From Prochlorococcus sp. AG-418-I20 (lineage in GTDB: Bacteria; Cyanobacteriota; Cyanobacteriia; PCC-6307; Cyanobiaceae): a DNA stretch of 64,000 bases. The notes beneath the pieces are model-generated. The model was not told the origin of the DNA. It searched no databases and saw only the letters and a list, made by a program, of their open reading frames with translations. Position 1 is the first letter of the stretch; each line of letters opens with the position of its first letter. Position numbers and translations under genes: made by a program. Below, one piece after another: positions 35,724 through 44,917 of this stretch. The DNA lies in assembly GCA_003214175.1 (NCBI GenBank), contig QCLZ01000001.1:186001-250000 (forward strand), read 5' to 3'.

Positions 35724-36674
35724 TTAATTTTCCCTAAATTGTACAAATATTTCACTGAGTATCTTGTCTGCTCCTTGTAGCTTTAGTTTTTTAGCTAGTA
35801 CTTTTCCTACTTGTTCAGGATCATTTATATTTCCAACATTATGATCTTTAATCAGTCTTTCACCATCGAGGGAAGCCACCATGCCAGTGAGGTGAAGTTG
35901 TTCATTCTTAATACTACTATTAACACCTATTGGAACTTGACATCCACCTTCGAGTTCTCTTAAAAAAGCCCTCTCTGCCAGACATCTTTGACTAGTGGGT
36001 TTATCTTCTAGGACATTTATAATTTCTAAGACTTTTTTATCATCTGATTTACATTCAATTCCTAATGCTCCTTGCCCAACGGCATGAAGTGAAATTTCAT
36101 TTGGAATTATCTGATGAATTCTTGATTCAAAACCTAATCTTCTTAAACCAGCTACAGCAAGAATTATGCAATCAAATTCTCCAGCATCTAATTTTTCTAT
36201 TCTTGTTATGACATTACCTCTTATATCTTTGAAATTAAGGTATGGGTACTTATTTCTTAATTGTGCAAGTCTTCTTAGAGAACTTGTTCCCACAACAGAA
36301 CCTTCAGGTAAAGTTTCTAATTTATAACTATTATTTTTTTTGTTTACTACTAAAGCATCTGCAGGGTCTTCTCTTTTTGTGATACATCCCAATTTAAGGC
36401 CTTCAGGTAAATTGGTTGGTAAATCTTTTAGAGAGTGTACTGCGATATCTGCTTGACCTACGAGCATTTGTGCTTCGAGTTCTTTTGTGAATAAGCCTTT
36501 GTCTCCAATTTTGGCTAAGGCTACATCAAGAATTTTGTCACCTTGAGTTGCCATAGCCTCTATGGATACCTCTAAATTTGGAATATTTTTTTCTAGTTGA
36601 TCTTTAACCCATAAAGTTTGAACCATTGCAAGCTTGCTTCTTCTACTGGCTATTTTCAGTTTAGATTTAGTCAT
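35724..36674 (-). CDS. hemC: Porphobilinogen deaminase (hydroxymethylbilane synthase) HemC
   Basis: HemC joins four porphobilinogen units to hydroxymethylbilane in tetrapyrrole synthesis. The chain starts [14 protein letters not shown], has the VHSLKDLPT motif with the catalytic Asp region, SSLRRLAQL for substrate binding, and the dipyrromethane cofactor Cys in GGCQVPIG. It has 316 aa. The start is ATG 36674. It follows sigA on the minus strand with about 100 bases between, and may be read from its own promoter in that gap. Confidence 0.95.
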   Translation of the reverse strand: MTKSKLKIASRRSKLAMVQTLWVKDQLEKNIPNLEVSIEAMATQGDKILDVALAKIGDKGLFTKELEAQMLVGQADIAVHSLKDLPTNLPEGLKLGCITKREDPADALVVNKKNNSYKLETLPEGSVVGTSSLRRLAQLRNKYPYLNFKDIRGNVITRIEKLDAGEFDCIILAVAGLRRLGFESRIHQIIPNEISLHAVGQGALGIECKSDDKKVLEIINVLEDKPTSQRCLAERAFLRELEGGCQVPIGVNSSIKNEQLHLTGMVASLDGERLIKDHNVGNINDPEQVGKVLAKKLKLQGADKILSEIFVQFREN

Positions 36675-36771
36675 TAAATATTATTTTTGAGTTTGGATTA
36701 AAATTATGTCGAATTTATCTTAATCTATTATTTTGCAATTTTTCTAAGCTGAAAATTATATTTAACTATTT

Positions 36772-37953
36772 TTATTTTATATATTCTTTTAAAACCCCAT
36801 TTCGATTTGGATGTCTTAATTTTCTAAGCGCTTTTGCTTCTATTTGTCTAATTCTTTCTCTTGTTACGTCAAAAATTTGTCCAATTTCTTCAAGAGTTTT
36901 CATTCTTCCGTCGTCAATTCCATATCTCAACCTAAGCACATCTCTTTCTCTAGGACTTAGAGTCGCCAGTACTCCTTCTAAATCTTCTCTTAATAGAGTT
37001 TTAGAAACGTCTTGCTCTGGATTTTCAATGTCAGCCTCTATAAAGTCTCCAAGTCTTGAGTCTTCTTCTTTACCAATTGGGGTTTCTAAAGAAATAGGTA
37101 GTTGAGCACTTTTAGCTATAAATCTTAATTTTTCAATTGTCATTTCCATACTCTCAGCTATTTCTTCTTCACTTGGTTTTCTTCCAAATTCTTGGCTAAG
37201 AACTTTTGTGGTTTTTTTTATTCTGGATATTGTTTCGTATAAGTGTACTGGTAGTCTAATAGTCCTACTTTGGTCAGCGATCGCTCTTGTAATGGCTTGG
37301 CGAATCCACCATGTAGCATAAGTAGAAAATTTATAACCTTTTTCATGATCAAATTTTTCTGCTGCCCTAATTAGACCCAAACTACCTTCTTGAATTAAAT
37401 CTTGAAATGATAAACCTCTATTCATATATTTTTTGGCAATAGAAACAACTAATCTTAAATTTGATTGAACCATTTTTTCTTTAGCCCTTCTTCCTAAAAG
37501 CAGTCTTCTTCTGAATTTGGAAAGAGGCATATCTATTAATTCGGCCCATTCTTTAACAGATGGGAAATGCCCTTTTTCTGACTCATATTGAGTTGCTATT
37601 TCTTCTAGTTGGAGTAAGTCAGCAATTTTTCTTGCAAGTTCTATTTCTTCGTCTGGTCTTAAAAGTCTAATTCTACCTATTTCTTGAAGATAAACTCTTA
37701 TTGAATCTTCAGTGTATATACCTTTTGGTCCAAGCTTTACGTTGCCAAGGCCTTTATCTTCATCTTCAGAATCACCAAATTCATTATTATTTTCTAGGCT
37801 GCTTTCGTTTGAAGCAGAAGCCCCTTTTAAATTTTGACTATTGATATTGCGATCTTCTTCAACTACTGTTTCTAAATTTGTATTAAATTGTTTAGTAATC
37901 TTTTTTTTCGAACTTGGCTTAGAGTTCTTTGATTCTGCTGCGACTGGACACAT
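36772..37953 (-). CDS. sigA: Principal RNA polymerase sigma-70 factor (RpoD/SigA)
   Basis: This group 1 sigma factor directs housekeeping transcription. Region 1.2 reads [16 protein letters not shown], region 2 contains [15 protein letters not shown] and [17 protein letters not shown], and region 4.2 [19 protein letters not shown]. Region 1.1 is replaced by a short acidic N-terminus (residues 1-75) rich in Asn, Ser and Glu, as in other cyanobacteria. It has 393 aa. A strong Shine-Dalgarno (AAGGAG) sits upstream of the ATG, unusual here. It is divergent from priA across the 325-base gap. Confidence 0.95.
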   Translation of the reverse strand: MCPVAAESKNSKPSSKKKITKQFNTNLETVVEEDRNINSQNLKGASASNESSLENNNEFGDSEDEDKGLGNVKLGPKGIYTEDSIRVYLQEIGRIRLLRPDEEIELARKIADLLQLEEIATQYESEKGHFPSVKEWAELIDMPLSKFRRRLLLGRRAKEKMVQSNLRLVVSIAKKYMNRGLSFQDLIQEGSLGLIRAAEKFDHEKGYKFSTYATWWIRQAITRAIADQSRTIRLPVHLYETISRIKKTTKVLSQEFGRKPSEEEIAESMEMTIEKLRFIAKSAQLPISLETPIGKEEDSRLGDFIEADIENPEQDVSKTLLREDLEGVLATLSPRERDVLRLRYGIDDGRMKTLEEIGQIFDVTRERIRQIEAKALRKLRHPNRNGVLKEYIK

Positions 37954-37959
37954 AATTAA

Positions 37960-37965
37960 CTCCTT
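37960..37965 (-). promoter_or_regulatory. Strong Shine-Dalgarno site of sigA
   Basis: On the minus strand AAGGAG ends seven bases before the A of the sigA ATG (six bases between). Most other genes here have no clear purine-rich site, so this suggests high translation of the main sigma factor and fixes the start at 37953. Confidence 0.75.
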
Positions 37966-38048
37966 TCTAAGGTGAATTTAACTAGATAAAATTTTATTTA
38001 GGGCTAATTTGTACATTTAGTAGTAAAAATCCCATTAAAGTTTAAAAT

Positions 38049-38084
38049 AACCTTTTTCATGACATGCGAATAAAAAAAGGTTTT
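38049..38084 (+). terminator. Possible hairpin terminator or small RNA end
   Basis: AACCTTTTT (38049-38057) pairs with AAAAAGGTT (38074-38082), around a spacer holding CATGACATG; TTCT follows. As it sits between divergent genes, a terminator here would end an unseen short transcript, not sigA or priA. The stem is AT-rich and weak. Confidence 0.25.
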
Positions 38085-38278
38085 CTAAATTGTTGAAAAA
38101 TTTAAATAGTGCTATAGATTACCTAAGTAAAAAGTCTTGGGATTCCTTAGACAGGCAGATCAGTTTTTGAATTTTCACTCAATGATCCAAGCTTCATGTC
38201 TCCCTTAAGAGCAGGATACTTACAATGTGCAAAAAACACTTTGTGGAATGTTCAACAATCCAATACTAAGAAAAAGTT

Positions 38279-40555
38279 TTGAAGCCGGCAAGTAATCAGT
38301 TATCTAATATCTCTTTTAAATTTGAGGTTTTGCTTGATATAGGCAGTAGTAGTGATAGCTTTTACTATTTAGATGGAAATAATCTTGGCGTAGATGTTGG
38401 TGATATTGTAACTGTAAAACTTAGGGGAAGGTTATTGAATGGGTTGGTGATCTCAAAAGAGAAGTTTTCGAAAATAAATAAAGATGAGACAAATATTGCT
38501 GGAATAAGAAGTATAAAATATTTGTTTGTTGAAGGTATTTTGCAGAAAAAAATAATTGATGACTCTTGGAGAGAATTGATAGAGTTTCTGGCCTCTTTTT
38601 ATATGGTTAGTAGTTTAAAAATGTTTAAAACTGCATTTCCACCAGGCTGGATTGGCAAACATAAGAATATTTCACAAGGTTTAAAAGATCAAATATGGAT
38701 TGAAATTAAAAAAGAATTTGATATTGAGAAAAATGGATTAACCAAAAAAGAATTTTTATTAATAACTACCTTACCCAAAGAAGGTAATTGGCAAAGTGAA
38801 TTAATAAAATCTGGTTTTAATTACACTCTGATTAACGCAATGGTCAGTAAAAATTACCTTGTAAAATCTAAAAGAAAAAAAATTGCAAATACTAAATTAA
38901 ATTCCTTTTCAAATGATCAAATAGCAACGAAAAAGCTAAATCTTACAAATGAGCAAAAAATTGCATTTCAAGAATTTCAAATAATGAAACCAGGAGATTC
39001 TTTACTCCTATGGGGCGAAACAGGTTCAGGTAAAACAGAAGTTTATATGAGAATTGCTGAAGATCAATTTCTTAAGAAAAAAAGTTGTTTGATACTTGCC
39101 CCAGAAATTGGCCTAATTCCTCAACTTATTGATAGGTTTAGTCAGAGATTTAATAATGTTGTTTACGAATATCATAGTCATTGTACTTCCAGTCATAGAA
39201 CTTTAGTTTGGAAGAAAATTATTAATGCTAATGAACCATTAATAGTAATAGGAACAAGGTCCGCAGTTTTTCTTCCAATTAGAAATCTAGGATTAATAAT
39301 AATTGATGAAGAACATGATGTCTCATATAAACAAGATAGTCCTATGCCTTGTTATGACGCAAGAGAGATCGCTATTGAAATAGTAAAAAGGAATTCTGCA
39401 AAGTTAATTTTTGGTAGTGCAACCCCATCTATGAAGACTTGGAAAAAGTGTATTTTTGAAAAGAATTTTAAATTGGTAAGAATGACCCAAAGGATATCCA
39501 GTAATGAGATTCCTGAAATAAGAATTATTGATATGCGGGATGAGTACAAGAAGGGAAATATGAAAATTTTTTCAAATGAATTATTAGAATTGCTTCCTCA
39601 ATTACGCTTAAAAAATGAGCAAGCAATAATTTTGATCCCTAGGAGGGGGCATAGTGGGTTTTTAAGTTGTAGAAATTGCGGATATTTAATAAATTGCCCC
39701 AACTGTGACGTTCCTTTATCAGTGCATCTCGGTTCACAAGGGAAGAAATGGTTAAGCTGCCATTGGTGTGATCATAAATCGAGATTGATCAATCGTTGCC
39801 CAGATTGTAATTCAACTGCCTTTAAACCTTTTGGAATAGGGACACAAAGGGTAATCGAGTTTTTAAATGAAGAATTTCCTAACTTAAGAGTTCTCCGTTT
39901 TGATCGAGATACAACCTCGGGAAAGGATGGTCATAGAGATATTCTTTCAAAGTTTTCTAAAGGAGATGCTGATATTCTTGTGGGGACTCAAATGTTGGCA
40001 AAAGGGATTGACATCCCCAACATTACTCTCTCAGTAGTTATTGCAGCAGATGGGTTGCTTCATCGCCCAGACATTTCGGCAGAAGAAAAATCTTTACAAT
40101 TGTTTCTCCAATTAGCTGGAAGGGCAGGCAGGGCCCAAAAAAAAGGAAAAGTAATTTTTCAAACATATAAACCTAACCACCCGGTAATTTCGTATCTTCA
40201 GAAAAGAGATTATGAAAGATTCTTAATTGAAAACTCGAGATTGAGAAAAGATTCAAATTTATTCCCATTCTGTAAGGTTTGCTTATTAAAGATATCCGGT
40301 GAAAATTATGAATTAACAGAATCTATTGCAATTAAGGTAGCAAAATATCTGCTAAATTTTTGTGAACAAAAAGGTTGGAAATTAATTGGCCCTGCTCCTA
40401 GTTTAATAGCTAAAGTTGGTAAAAAGTTTAGATGGCAGATATTAATACATGGTCCTGAAGGTTCAAAAATACCTTTACCAGACAGATCATTACTATGGGA
40501 TTTAATACCAAAAAATGTTTTTTTGACAATTGATGTAAATCCAGCTGAGTTGTAA
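38279..40555 (+). CDS. priA: Primosomal replication restart helicase PriA
   Basis: PriA reloads the replisome at stalled forks. The helicase P-loop WGETGSGKTEVY lies near 246-257 and DEEHDVSYKQ near 348; the zinc-binding segment has CRNCGYLINCPNC followed by CHWC and CPDC. AGRAGRAQKKG is motif VI. It has 758 aa. The call uses TTG 38279; no ATG lies in frame nearby, and the conserved region begins about 12 residues in, so this start is likely but not proven. Its stop abuts that of the DUF3153 gene. Confidence 0.92.
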   Translation: MKPASNQLSNISFKFEVLLDIGSSSDSFYYLDGNNLGVDVGDIVTVKLRGRLLNGLVISKEKFSKINKDETNIAGIRSIKYLFVEGILQKKIIDDSWRELIEFLASFYMVSSLKMFKTAFPPGWIGKHKNISQGLKDQIWIEIKKEFDIEKNGLTKKEFLLITTLPKEGNWQSELIKSGFNYTLINAMVSKNYLVKSKRKKIANTKLNSFSNDQIATKKLNLTNEQKIAFQEFQIMKPGDSLLLWGETGSGKTEVYMRIAEDQFLKKKSCLILAPEIGLIPQLIDRFSQRFNNVVYEYHSHCTSSHRTLVWKKIINANEPLIVIGTRSAVFLPIRNLGLIIIDEEHDVSYKQDSPMPCYDAREIAIEIVKRNSAKLIFGSATPSMKTWKKCIFEKNFKLVRMTQRISSNEIPEIRIIDMRDEYKKGNMKIFSNELLELLPQLRLKNEQAIILIPRRGHSGFLSCRNCGYLINCPNCDVPLSVHLGSQGKKWLSCHWCDHKSRLINRCPDCNSTAFKPFGIGTQRVIEFLNEEFPNLRVLRFDRDTTSGKDGHRDILSKFSKGDADILVGTQMLAKGIDIPNITLSVVIAADGLLHRPDISAEEKSLQLFLQLAGRAGRAQKKGKVIFQTYKPNHPVISYLQKRDYERFLIENSRLRKDSNLFPFCKVCLLKISGENYELTESIAIKVAKYLLNFCEQKGWKLIGPAPSLIAKVGKKFRWQILIHGPEGSKIPLPDRSLLWDLIPKNVFLTIDVNPAEL

Positions 40556-41665
40556 TTAATTTGACGGAAGTTGAGGTAATTCTGTTCCTAACTTGAATCT
40601 ATAGAACCTTAATAAATAAGCGAAAAACATTATTATTAAAATAATAAATATTCCAATAAGCAATTTATTCCAACTCCAAAAAGAAAATTCAAGACTATTT
40701 ATCTGCCCTTGATTTAAATTCCAAATTATTAGATTTTTTGTAACTTCTAAATTTGTATTATTTTGATCAGTAAGGGTAGCTTTATTAGGGTTAATGATTT
40801 TGAAAATGAGCTCTAAATTATCAACACCATGAATAGCATTAAGATCCAAATCTACCCTATAAAAGTATTTTTTAAAGAAAATGAAGTTTTTTTGAGTAGT
40901 ATTAATTTCTATATTTGTTGATCCACCTGCCAACTCACCAGCGGTATTTTGGGTGATTTTAAGAACTTGCTTTGTATCTTCTAGATTAAGATTTTTATGT
41001 TTCATAGAAAAGGTTGATTCGTCTTGTTCAATTTCTGCGTTAGGAAAAATATCTTTGATTTTCTCTTCAAATTTTAATTGCCAAGGAAATTTGTTTATGT
41101 ATTTACTCTCTATCACTAAATTATTTGTTATTGAATCAAGTTCACTAAGATCGAGGGTATCTTCAACTTTAACGCAGCCACTTAAAAGTGGAATTAATAA
41201 TAACAGTATAAAAAAAATGATCAATGAAAAACCTTTCTGAAAGGGTTTTGTTTCACCAGTTGGAGTCTCAGTAACATTAATAAATTTCTTTTTCTCCAAT
41301 ACTTCTCTTTTTTTGCTCAGTGCACTAAGAGATTTTTTATTTAGTGATGGGTTGCTTTCAAACTGTAGATTCCAATTTTCTGGTTTTTTAATTTCAGGAG
41401 AATCTATAACTTCCATCAAATATTTTGCATTTTCTCTCGTCTTATTATCGTAAGATTTTAGAAGTTCTTTACAAAAATTTTTAGCCTCTGCCTTTTTATT
41501 GATACCACAAAGAGCAGTAATTAAAATTGTTCTTAAATTTGCTCCCTCTTTGCTTGATAAAGGAAACAAGTCGATTATGGGTAAAAGAAATTCAATGCAA
41601 TAATGATACTCACCTTTAGCTAAAGCAAATTCAACTTTTTCTAAAATTTGCTCATAAGTTTTCAT
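40556..41665 (-). CDS. DUF3153 protein with N-terminal helical extension and an internal lipobox-like site
   Basis: Residues 1 to about 90 are helical (TYEQILEKVEFALAKGEYHY; TPR-like, with two helices rich in Leu and Ala). Then a low-complexity region leads to a hydrophobic stretch (IIFFILLLLIPLLSGC, 148-164) ending in Cys164. The C-terminal 200 residues match DUF3153 (VKVEDTLDLSELDSITNNLV-like start), and a second membrane helix sits near 335-355. Other DUF3153 proteins start at a lipoprotein signal, so the first 145 residues look like a fusion. It has 369 aa. Function is unknown. priA converges with no spare base. Confidence 0.75.
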   Translation of the reverse strand: MKTYEQILEKVEFALAKGEYHYCIEFLLPIIDLFPLSSKEGANLRTILITALCGINKKAEAKNFCKELLKSYDNKTRENAKYLMEVIDSPEIKKPENWNLQFESNPSLNKKSLSALSKKREVLEKKKFINVTETPTGETKPFQKGFSLIIFFILLLLIPLLSGCVKVEDTLDLSELDSITNNLVIESKYINKFPWQLKFEEKIKDIFPNAEIEQDESTFSMKHKNLNLEDTKQVLKITQNTAGELAGGSTNIEINTTQKNFIFFKKYFYRVDLDLNAIHGVDNLELIFKIINPNKATLTDQNNTNLEVTKNLIIWNLNQGQINSLEFSFWSWNKLLIGIFIILIIMFFAYLLRFYRFKLGTELPQLPSN

Positions 41666-41668
41666 AGA

Positions 41669-42520
41669 TTAGGCAACTATCATTGTACCTATTCCGGAAT
41701 TTGTAAAAATCTCAAGAAGTAATGAATGTTCTATTCTCCCATCGATTATGTGAGCCGCTTTGACTCCTTGTGCTAAAGCTCTTATGCAGCATTCCGTCTT
41801 TGGAATCATACCCTCAGTCACAATTTTTTTATCAATAAAATCTCTTGCCTCTTTGAGATTCGTTTTTTCAATAAGACTATTTTTGTTATCTTTTTCTTTC
41901 AAAATCCCTTGGGTATCAGTAAGAAGAATAAGTTTTTCTGCATTTATTGCAGCAGCAATTTCTCCAGCAACAAAATCCGCATTAATATTATGGGAAATGC
42001 CCTCCATGGTTGATCCAATACTTGAAATAATAGGTACATATCCTTTAGAAATAAGAGGATCTAATATTTCAGGATTGATTTTTGTGACCTCTCCCACTAA
42101 CCCATGGCTTCCATCTCCTAATTCTCTAGATTGAATCAAGTTTCCATCAAGACCTGATATTCCCACAGCTAAGGATCCAGTTTTATTAATGCCTTTTACA
42201 ATTTCTTTGTTAACCCTACCCATTAGAACCATCTCGACAATTTCCATAGTCTTTTGATCAGTAACTCTTAATCCATTTTCGAATTTAGGAGATATCTCTA
42301 ATTTTTTTAACCAATTATTAATCTCGGGTCCACCTCCATGAATTACTATCGGACACACCCCTACTGTTGATAAAAGTGCTATGTCTCTAAAAAAAGCATC
42401 TTTTAAATGATCCTCCTCCATAACAGAACCACCATACTTGATAACAATTTTTCTACCTGAGAAACTTTGTATATATGGAAGTGCTTCGCTTAATATTGAT
42501 ACTCTTTGAGAATCATTCAT
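41669..42520 (-). CDS. argB: N-acetylglutamate kinase ArgB
   Basis: ArgB phosphorylates N-acetylglutamate in arginine synthesis; in cyanobacteria it is controlled by arginine and by the PII protein. KYGGSVMEE near the start, [29 protein letters not shown], and [10 protein letters not shown] are family motifs, the last with the regulatory Lys. The N-terminal helix ([17 protein letters not shown]) is the extension used by the hexameric arginine-sensitive kind. It has 283 aa and lies 3 bases upstream of the DUF3153 gene. Confidence 0.95.
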   Translation of the reverse strand: MNDSQRVSILSEALPYIQSFSGRKIVIKYGGSVMEEDHLKDAFFRDIALLSTVGVCPIVIHGGGPEINNWLKKLEISPKFENGLRVTDQKTMEIVEMVLMGRVNKEIVKGINKTGSLAVGISGLDGNLIQSRELGDGSHGLVGEVTKINPEILDPLISKGYVPIISSIGSTMEGISHNINADFVAGEIAAAINAEKLILLTDTQGILKEKDNKNSLIEKTNLKEARDFIDKKIVTEGMIPKTECCIRALAQGVKAAHIIDGRIEHSLLLEIFTNSGIGTMIVA

Positions 42521-42583
42521 TATTAAAATCTTTATAACTTGATTGAATTAAGAAATTAGGTTTTTACAAATATATCCATATAT

Positions 42584-43114
42584 TCAATAAAAGAGAATAA
42601 AATCAAATTCTTTTTTATTATCGTCCATAATAAATTCTGATTCAAGACCTTTGACGAAAAACCTGTTTAATCTTTCTTGTTTTTCAATCCATTTTTCAAA
42701 AGGGACAGCGTTTAATTCGAAACGCATTCTGAGACCATTTTTTTCTTCCTTTGTAATTTCTTCTATTTCTTTAAGTTGAGGGGGATTATCTTCGTCCCAT
42801 AAATTTAAAGATTCTAATGACGATTCAAGATGAGCTTTTATCCCATACCTCCATCTTGTAACATCTTTAACTAATGCTGTTAATTCTTTTGGTCTATTAA
42901 ATTTATTTGTCGCAAAATTTGTCTTGTTAAACAAATCTACAGGAGGTATTTCGGAAGTCTTTAAACCTAATCCAATTAAAAAAATAGGTACTCCATAAAA
43001 AAAAGTAGGTACACTTAAATTTACTGAGTCTGTAAAATAAGCTGTCATTCCAACAAAAGCTAATATACCCCCAGCGGCTACGATTAAGTTTCCAGGCGAT
43101 AAGTATTTCTTCAT
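42584..43114 (-). CDS. DUF2854 membrane protein
   Basis: Two hydrophobic helices lie near residues 8-27 (GNLIVAAGGILAFVGMTAYF) and 35-50 (VPTFFYGVPIFLIGLGL), followed by a soluble domain of about 120 residues with KDVTRWRYGIKAHLESSLESL and the conserved PKELTAL region. The pattern matches DUF2854, found in cyanobacteria and plant plastids, function unknown. It has 176 aa. It lies upstream of argB on the minus strand and is divergent from the 60-aa gene. Confidence 0.85.
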   Translation of the reverse strand: MKKYLSPGNLIVAAGGILAFVGMTAYFTDSVNLSVPTFFYGVPIFLIGLGLKTSEIPPVDLFNKTNFATNKFNRPKELTALVKDVTRWRYGIKAHLESSLESLNLWDEDNPPQLKEIEEITKEEKNGLRMRFELNAVPFEKWIEKQERLNRFFVKGLESEFIMDDNKKEFDFILFY

Positions 43115-43156
43115 TTTGATTTAGTAGAATGAGTTTTAAATAGGCTAACAAGTATT

Positions 43157-43339
43157 ATGCAAGATCCTAATACTGCAAATCAAGGAGATTTGATTTTTAA
43201 ACTTGATCAAGATAGAGCGTGGCTATTAGAAAATCTTGATAAGGGTAAATGGCCAGAAATTAGGGGCGAACTTGCCGCACTTGAAAGAAAAATAAGCAAA
43301 TTAATTATAAGTGTTCAAGAAAATAATGTTGATAGTTGA
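43157..43339 (+). CDS. Small soluble protein (60 aa), function unknown
   Basis: The 60-residue chain is polar and helical, with DLIFKLDQDRAWLLENLDKG, KWPEIRGELAALERKISKL and a hydrophilic end. A heptad-like pattern suggests a short coiled coil. The frame fills the gap between DUF2854 and ssb almost entirely, converging on ssb with one base between the stops. No family is recognised; the good fit between genes supports it as real. Confidence 0.7.
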   Translation: MQDPNTANQGDLIFKLDQDRAWLLENLDKGKWPEIRGELAALERKISKLIISVQENNVDS

Positions 43340-43340
43340 T

Positions 43341-43766
43341 TTAAAAAGGTATTTCGTCAACTTCGGGAACCAAAGGAGAACTATCCCAATTAGAGTTTTT
43401 GTCGCCTTCTTTTTTCTCAAATGACTCATCATTTTCTTTTTGATCAGACTTAATAACGTCAACTGGCGATATTTGATGAATCTTTGAAGCTGTTAGTTCT
43501 GGTTGCTTTTCTTTAGTTCCGTCTTTTCTAGTGACAGAATTCATCTTTAGACGTCCCTCAATAACAATATTTTGTCCCTCCTTTAGTTCATTTACCATTT
43601 CTTGGGCAGTATTTCCCCAACCTATAATCTTGAGATCTCTGGTTGGATCTTCACTACGTAATCCTTTAAAATAAACTATCATTTCTGCAATTGGAGTTTG
43701 GTTCTCTTTCGTATACCTCATTTGGGGAGCGCTATTAATGACCCCCTGAATTAAACAATGATTCAT
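43341..43766 (-). CDS. ssb: Single-stranded DNA-binding protein
   Basis: The OB-fold core (NHCLIQGVINSAPQMRYTKE, then MIVYFKG and FKGLRSEDPT-type loop, IVIEGRLKMN) matches bacterial SSB. The chain ends EVDEIPF, the conserved acidic tip that recruits repair and replication proteins such as PriA and RecO. At 141 aa it is somewhat shorter than E. coli SSB. It protects single-stranded DNA in replication and repair. Its ATG is at 43766. It is divergent from cobK by about 28 bases. Confidence 0.9.
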   Translation of the reverse strand: MNHCLIQGVINSAPQMRYTKENQTPIAEMIVYFKGLRSEDPTRDLKIIGWGNTAQEMVNELKEGQNIVIEGRLKMNSVTRKDGTKEKQPELTASKIHQISPVDVIKSDQKENDESFEKKEGDKNSNWDSSPLVPEVDEIPF

Positions 43767-43794
43767 TACTTACTATTTAATTAAAGACATACTG

Positions 43795-44592
43795 ATGCAG
43801 AATCAAGGAAATTGCTATAAAAATGTTTGGATCCTATCAGGAACTTCGGATGGGCCTGTAATAGCTAATAGGCTTCTTGAACTTAATTATTCAGTCTTTG
43901 CAAGTGTTTTAACTTATAAAGCAGGGCAAGCTTATATTGAAAATCCAAAGTTACATATCATTACGGGTAAATTAAATAATAAAGATGAAGTAATTAATTT
44001 TATTAATGAAAATAAAATCACATGCGTTGTCGATGCTACTCATCCGTTTGCCGTAATAATTTCTAAAAATCTTAATAATGCATGTAAAGAGATTAATATA
44101 CCTCTTTTACTATTTGAGAGGAAATCTCTAATAGATAACACTAATAATTTTTTTTATATTGATGATTTAAAGGATATAAATAACGTTGATATTGAAAATA
44201 AGAATATTCTTCTGGCAATAGGATCAAGATTTCTTAACGATACAGCTAATTATTATATGAACTGTAAAGCAAATGTATTTACAAGGGTACTTCCTACTTA
44301 CGACAGTATAACTAGAGCTTTTGGATCATGTATTAAAAATTCAAACATAGCGATACTTGAACCGAGTAAAAATAATAAAAGCATTTTAGAAAAAAAACTT
44401 TGTGATTTTTGGGAGATAGATTATGTTCTATGCAGAGAATCTGGAAGTTATTCTCAGAAAAACTGGGAAAGTATAGTTTCTGGAAGTAAAATGAAGTTAT
44501 TTTTGGTTAGAAGGCCGAAATTTAAAAATGATTATTCTTACTCTTTTGATCAATATCACAATTTGATAAATTACATAATTAAAAAATATTGA
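43795..44592 (+). CDS. cobK: Precorrin-6A reductase CobK
   Basis: CobK reduces precorrin-6A with NADPH in the B12 ring pathway. The N-terminus WILSGTSDGPVIANRL has the family motif (GT-D/S-DG), VVDATHPFAV near 80 is the next, FTRVLPT and the C-terminal ESGSYSQKNWESI are recognisable. It has 265 aa. Start ATG 43795. It is one of three corrinoid genes in the window (with cobM and cobO), not clustered with either. cutA follows 13 bases later. Confidence 0.9.
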   Translation: MQNQGNCYKNVWILSGTSDGPVIANRLLELNYSVFASVLTYKAGQAYIENPKLHIITGKLNNKDEVINFINENKITCVVDATHPFAVIISKNLNNACKEINIPLLLFERKSLIDNTNNFFYIDDLKDINNVDIENKNILLAIGSRFLNDTANYYMNCKANVFTRVLPTYDSITRAFGSCIKNSNIAILEPSKNNKSILEKKLCDFWEIDYVLCRESGSYSQKNWESIVSGSKMKLFLVRRPKFKNDYSYSFDQYHNLINYIIKKY

Positions 44593-44605
44593 TGTTTAAT
44601 TCATT

Positions 44606-44911
44606 ATGGAAGTATTAGTTATGATCACGACTGAATCAAGTAACGCAAATGCTTTGCGAATGGCTAAATTACTTATTCAAAATAAACTTGCAGCTTGTGT
44701 TTCGATAAAGCAAATTTTTTCAATTTATAAGTGGGATGATGATATTGAAGAAACTAAAGAGTTTGAAATCACAATAAAAAGTAAAATAGACTTTAAAGAT
44801 TGTTTAATTGAATTTTTAAATAAAAATTCCACATATGATGTCCCTCAAATTATTTACAAAAAATACCATGCTGAGATGAAATATTATGATTGGTTGAATA
44901 AGACAGTTTGA
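44606..44911 (+). CDS. cutA: Divalent-ion tolerance protein CutA
   Basis: CutA is a small trimeric alpha-beta protein linked with copper and other divalent-ion tolerance. Motifs: KLLIQNKLAACVSI, IYKWDDDIEETKEFEITIKSK and YDVPQIIY. It has 101 aa, the usual length. Start ATG 44606. It follows cobK closely and converges with the PfkB kinase. The mechanism of ion tolerance is not settled in the literature. Confidence 0.93.
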   Translation: MEVLVMITTESSNANALRMAKLLIQNKLAACVSIKQIFSIYKWDDDIEETKEFEITIKSKIDFKDCLIEFLNKNSTYDVPQIIYKKYHAEMKYYDWLNKTV

Positions 44912-44917
44912 TTAAAT

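Larger units (their letters stand above)
37954..38278. other. Gap between divergent sigA and priA (325 bases)
   Basis: This is the only gene-free stretch above 300 bases. It must contain the sigA and priA promoters. Near the middle there is a 9-bp inverted repeat (38049-38057 with 38074-38082), listed separately. Toward priA a 28-codon frame (ATG 38196 to TGA 38280-38282) overlaps the priA start. I recognise no tRNA or known small RNA. The section 38086-38195 shows nothing I can name. Confidence 0.6.
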
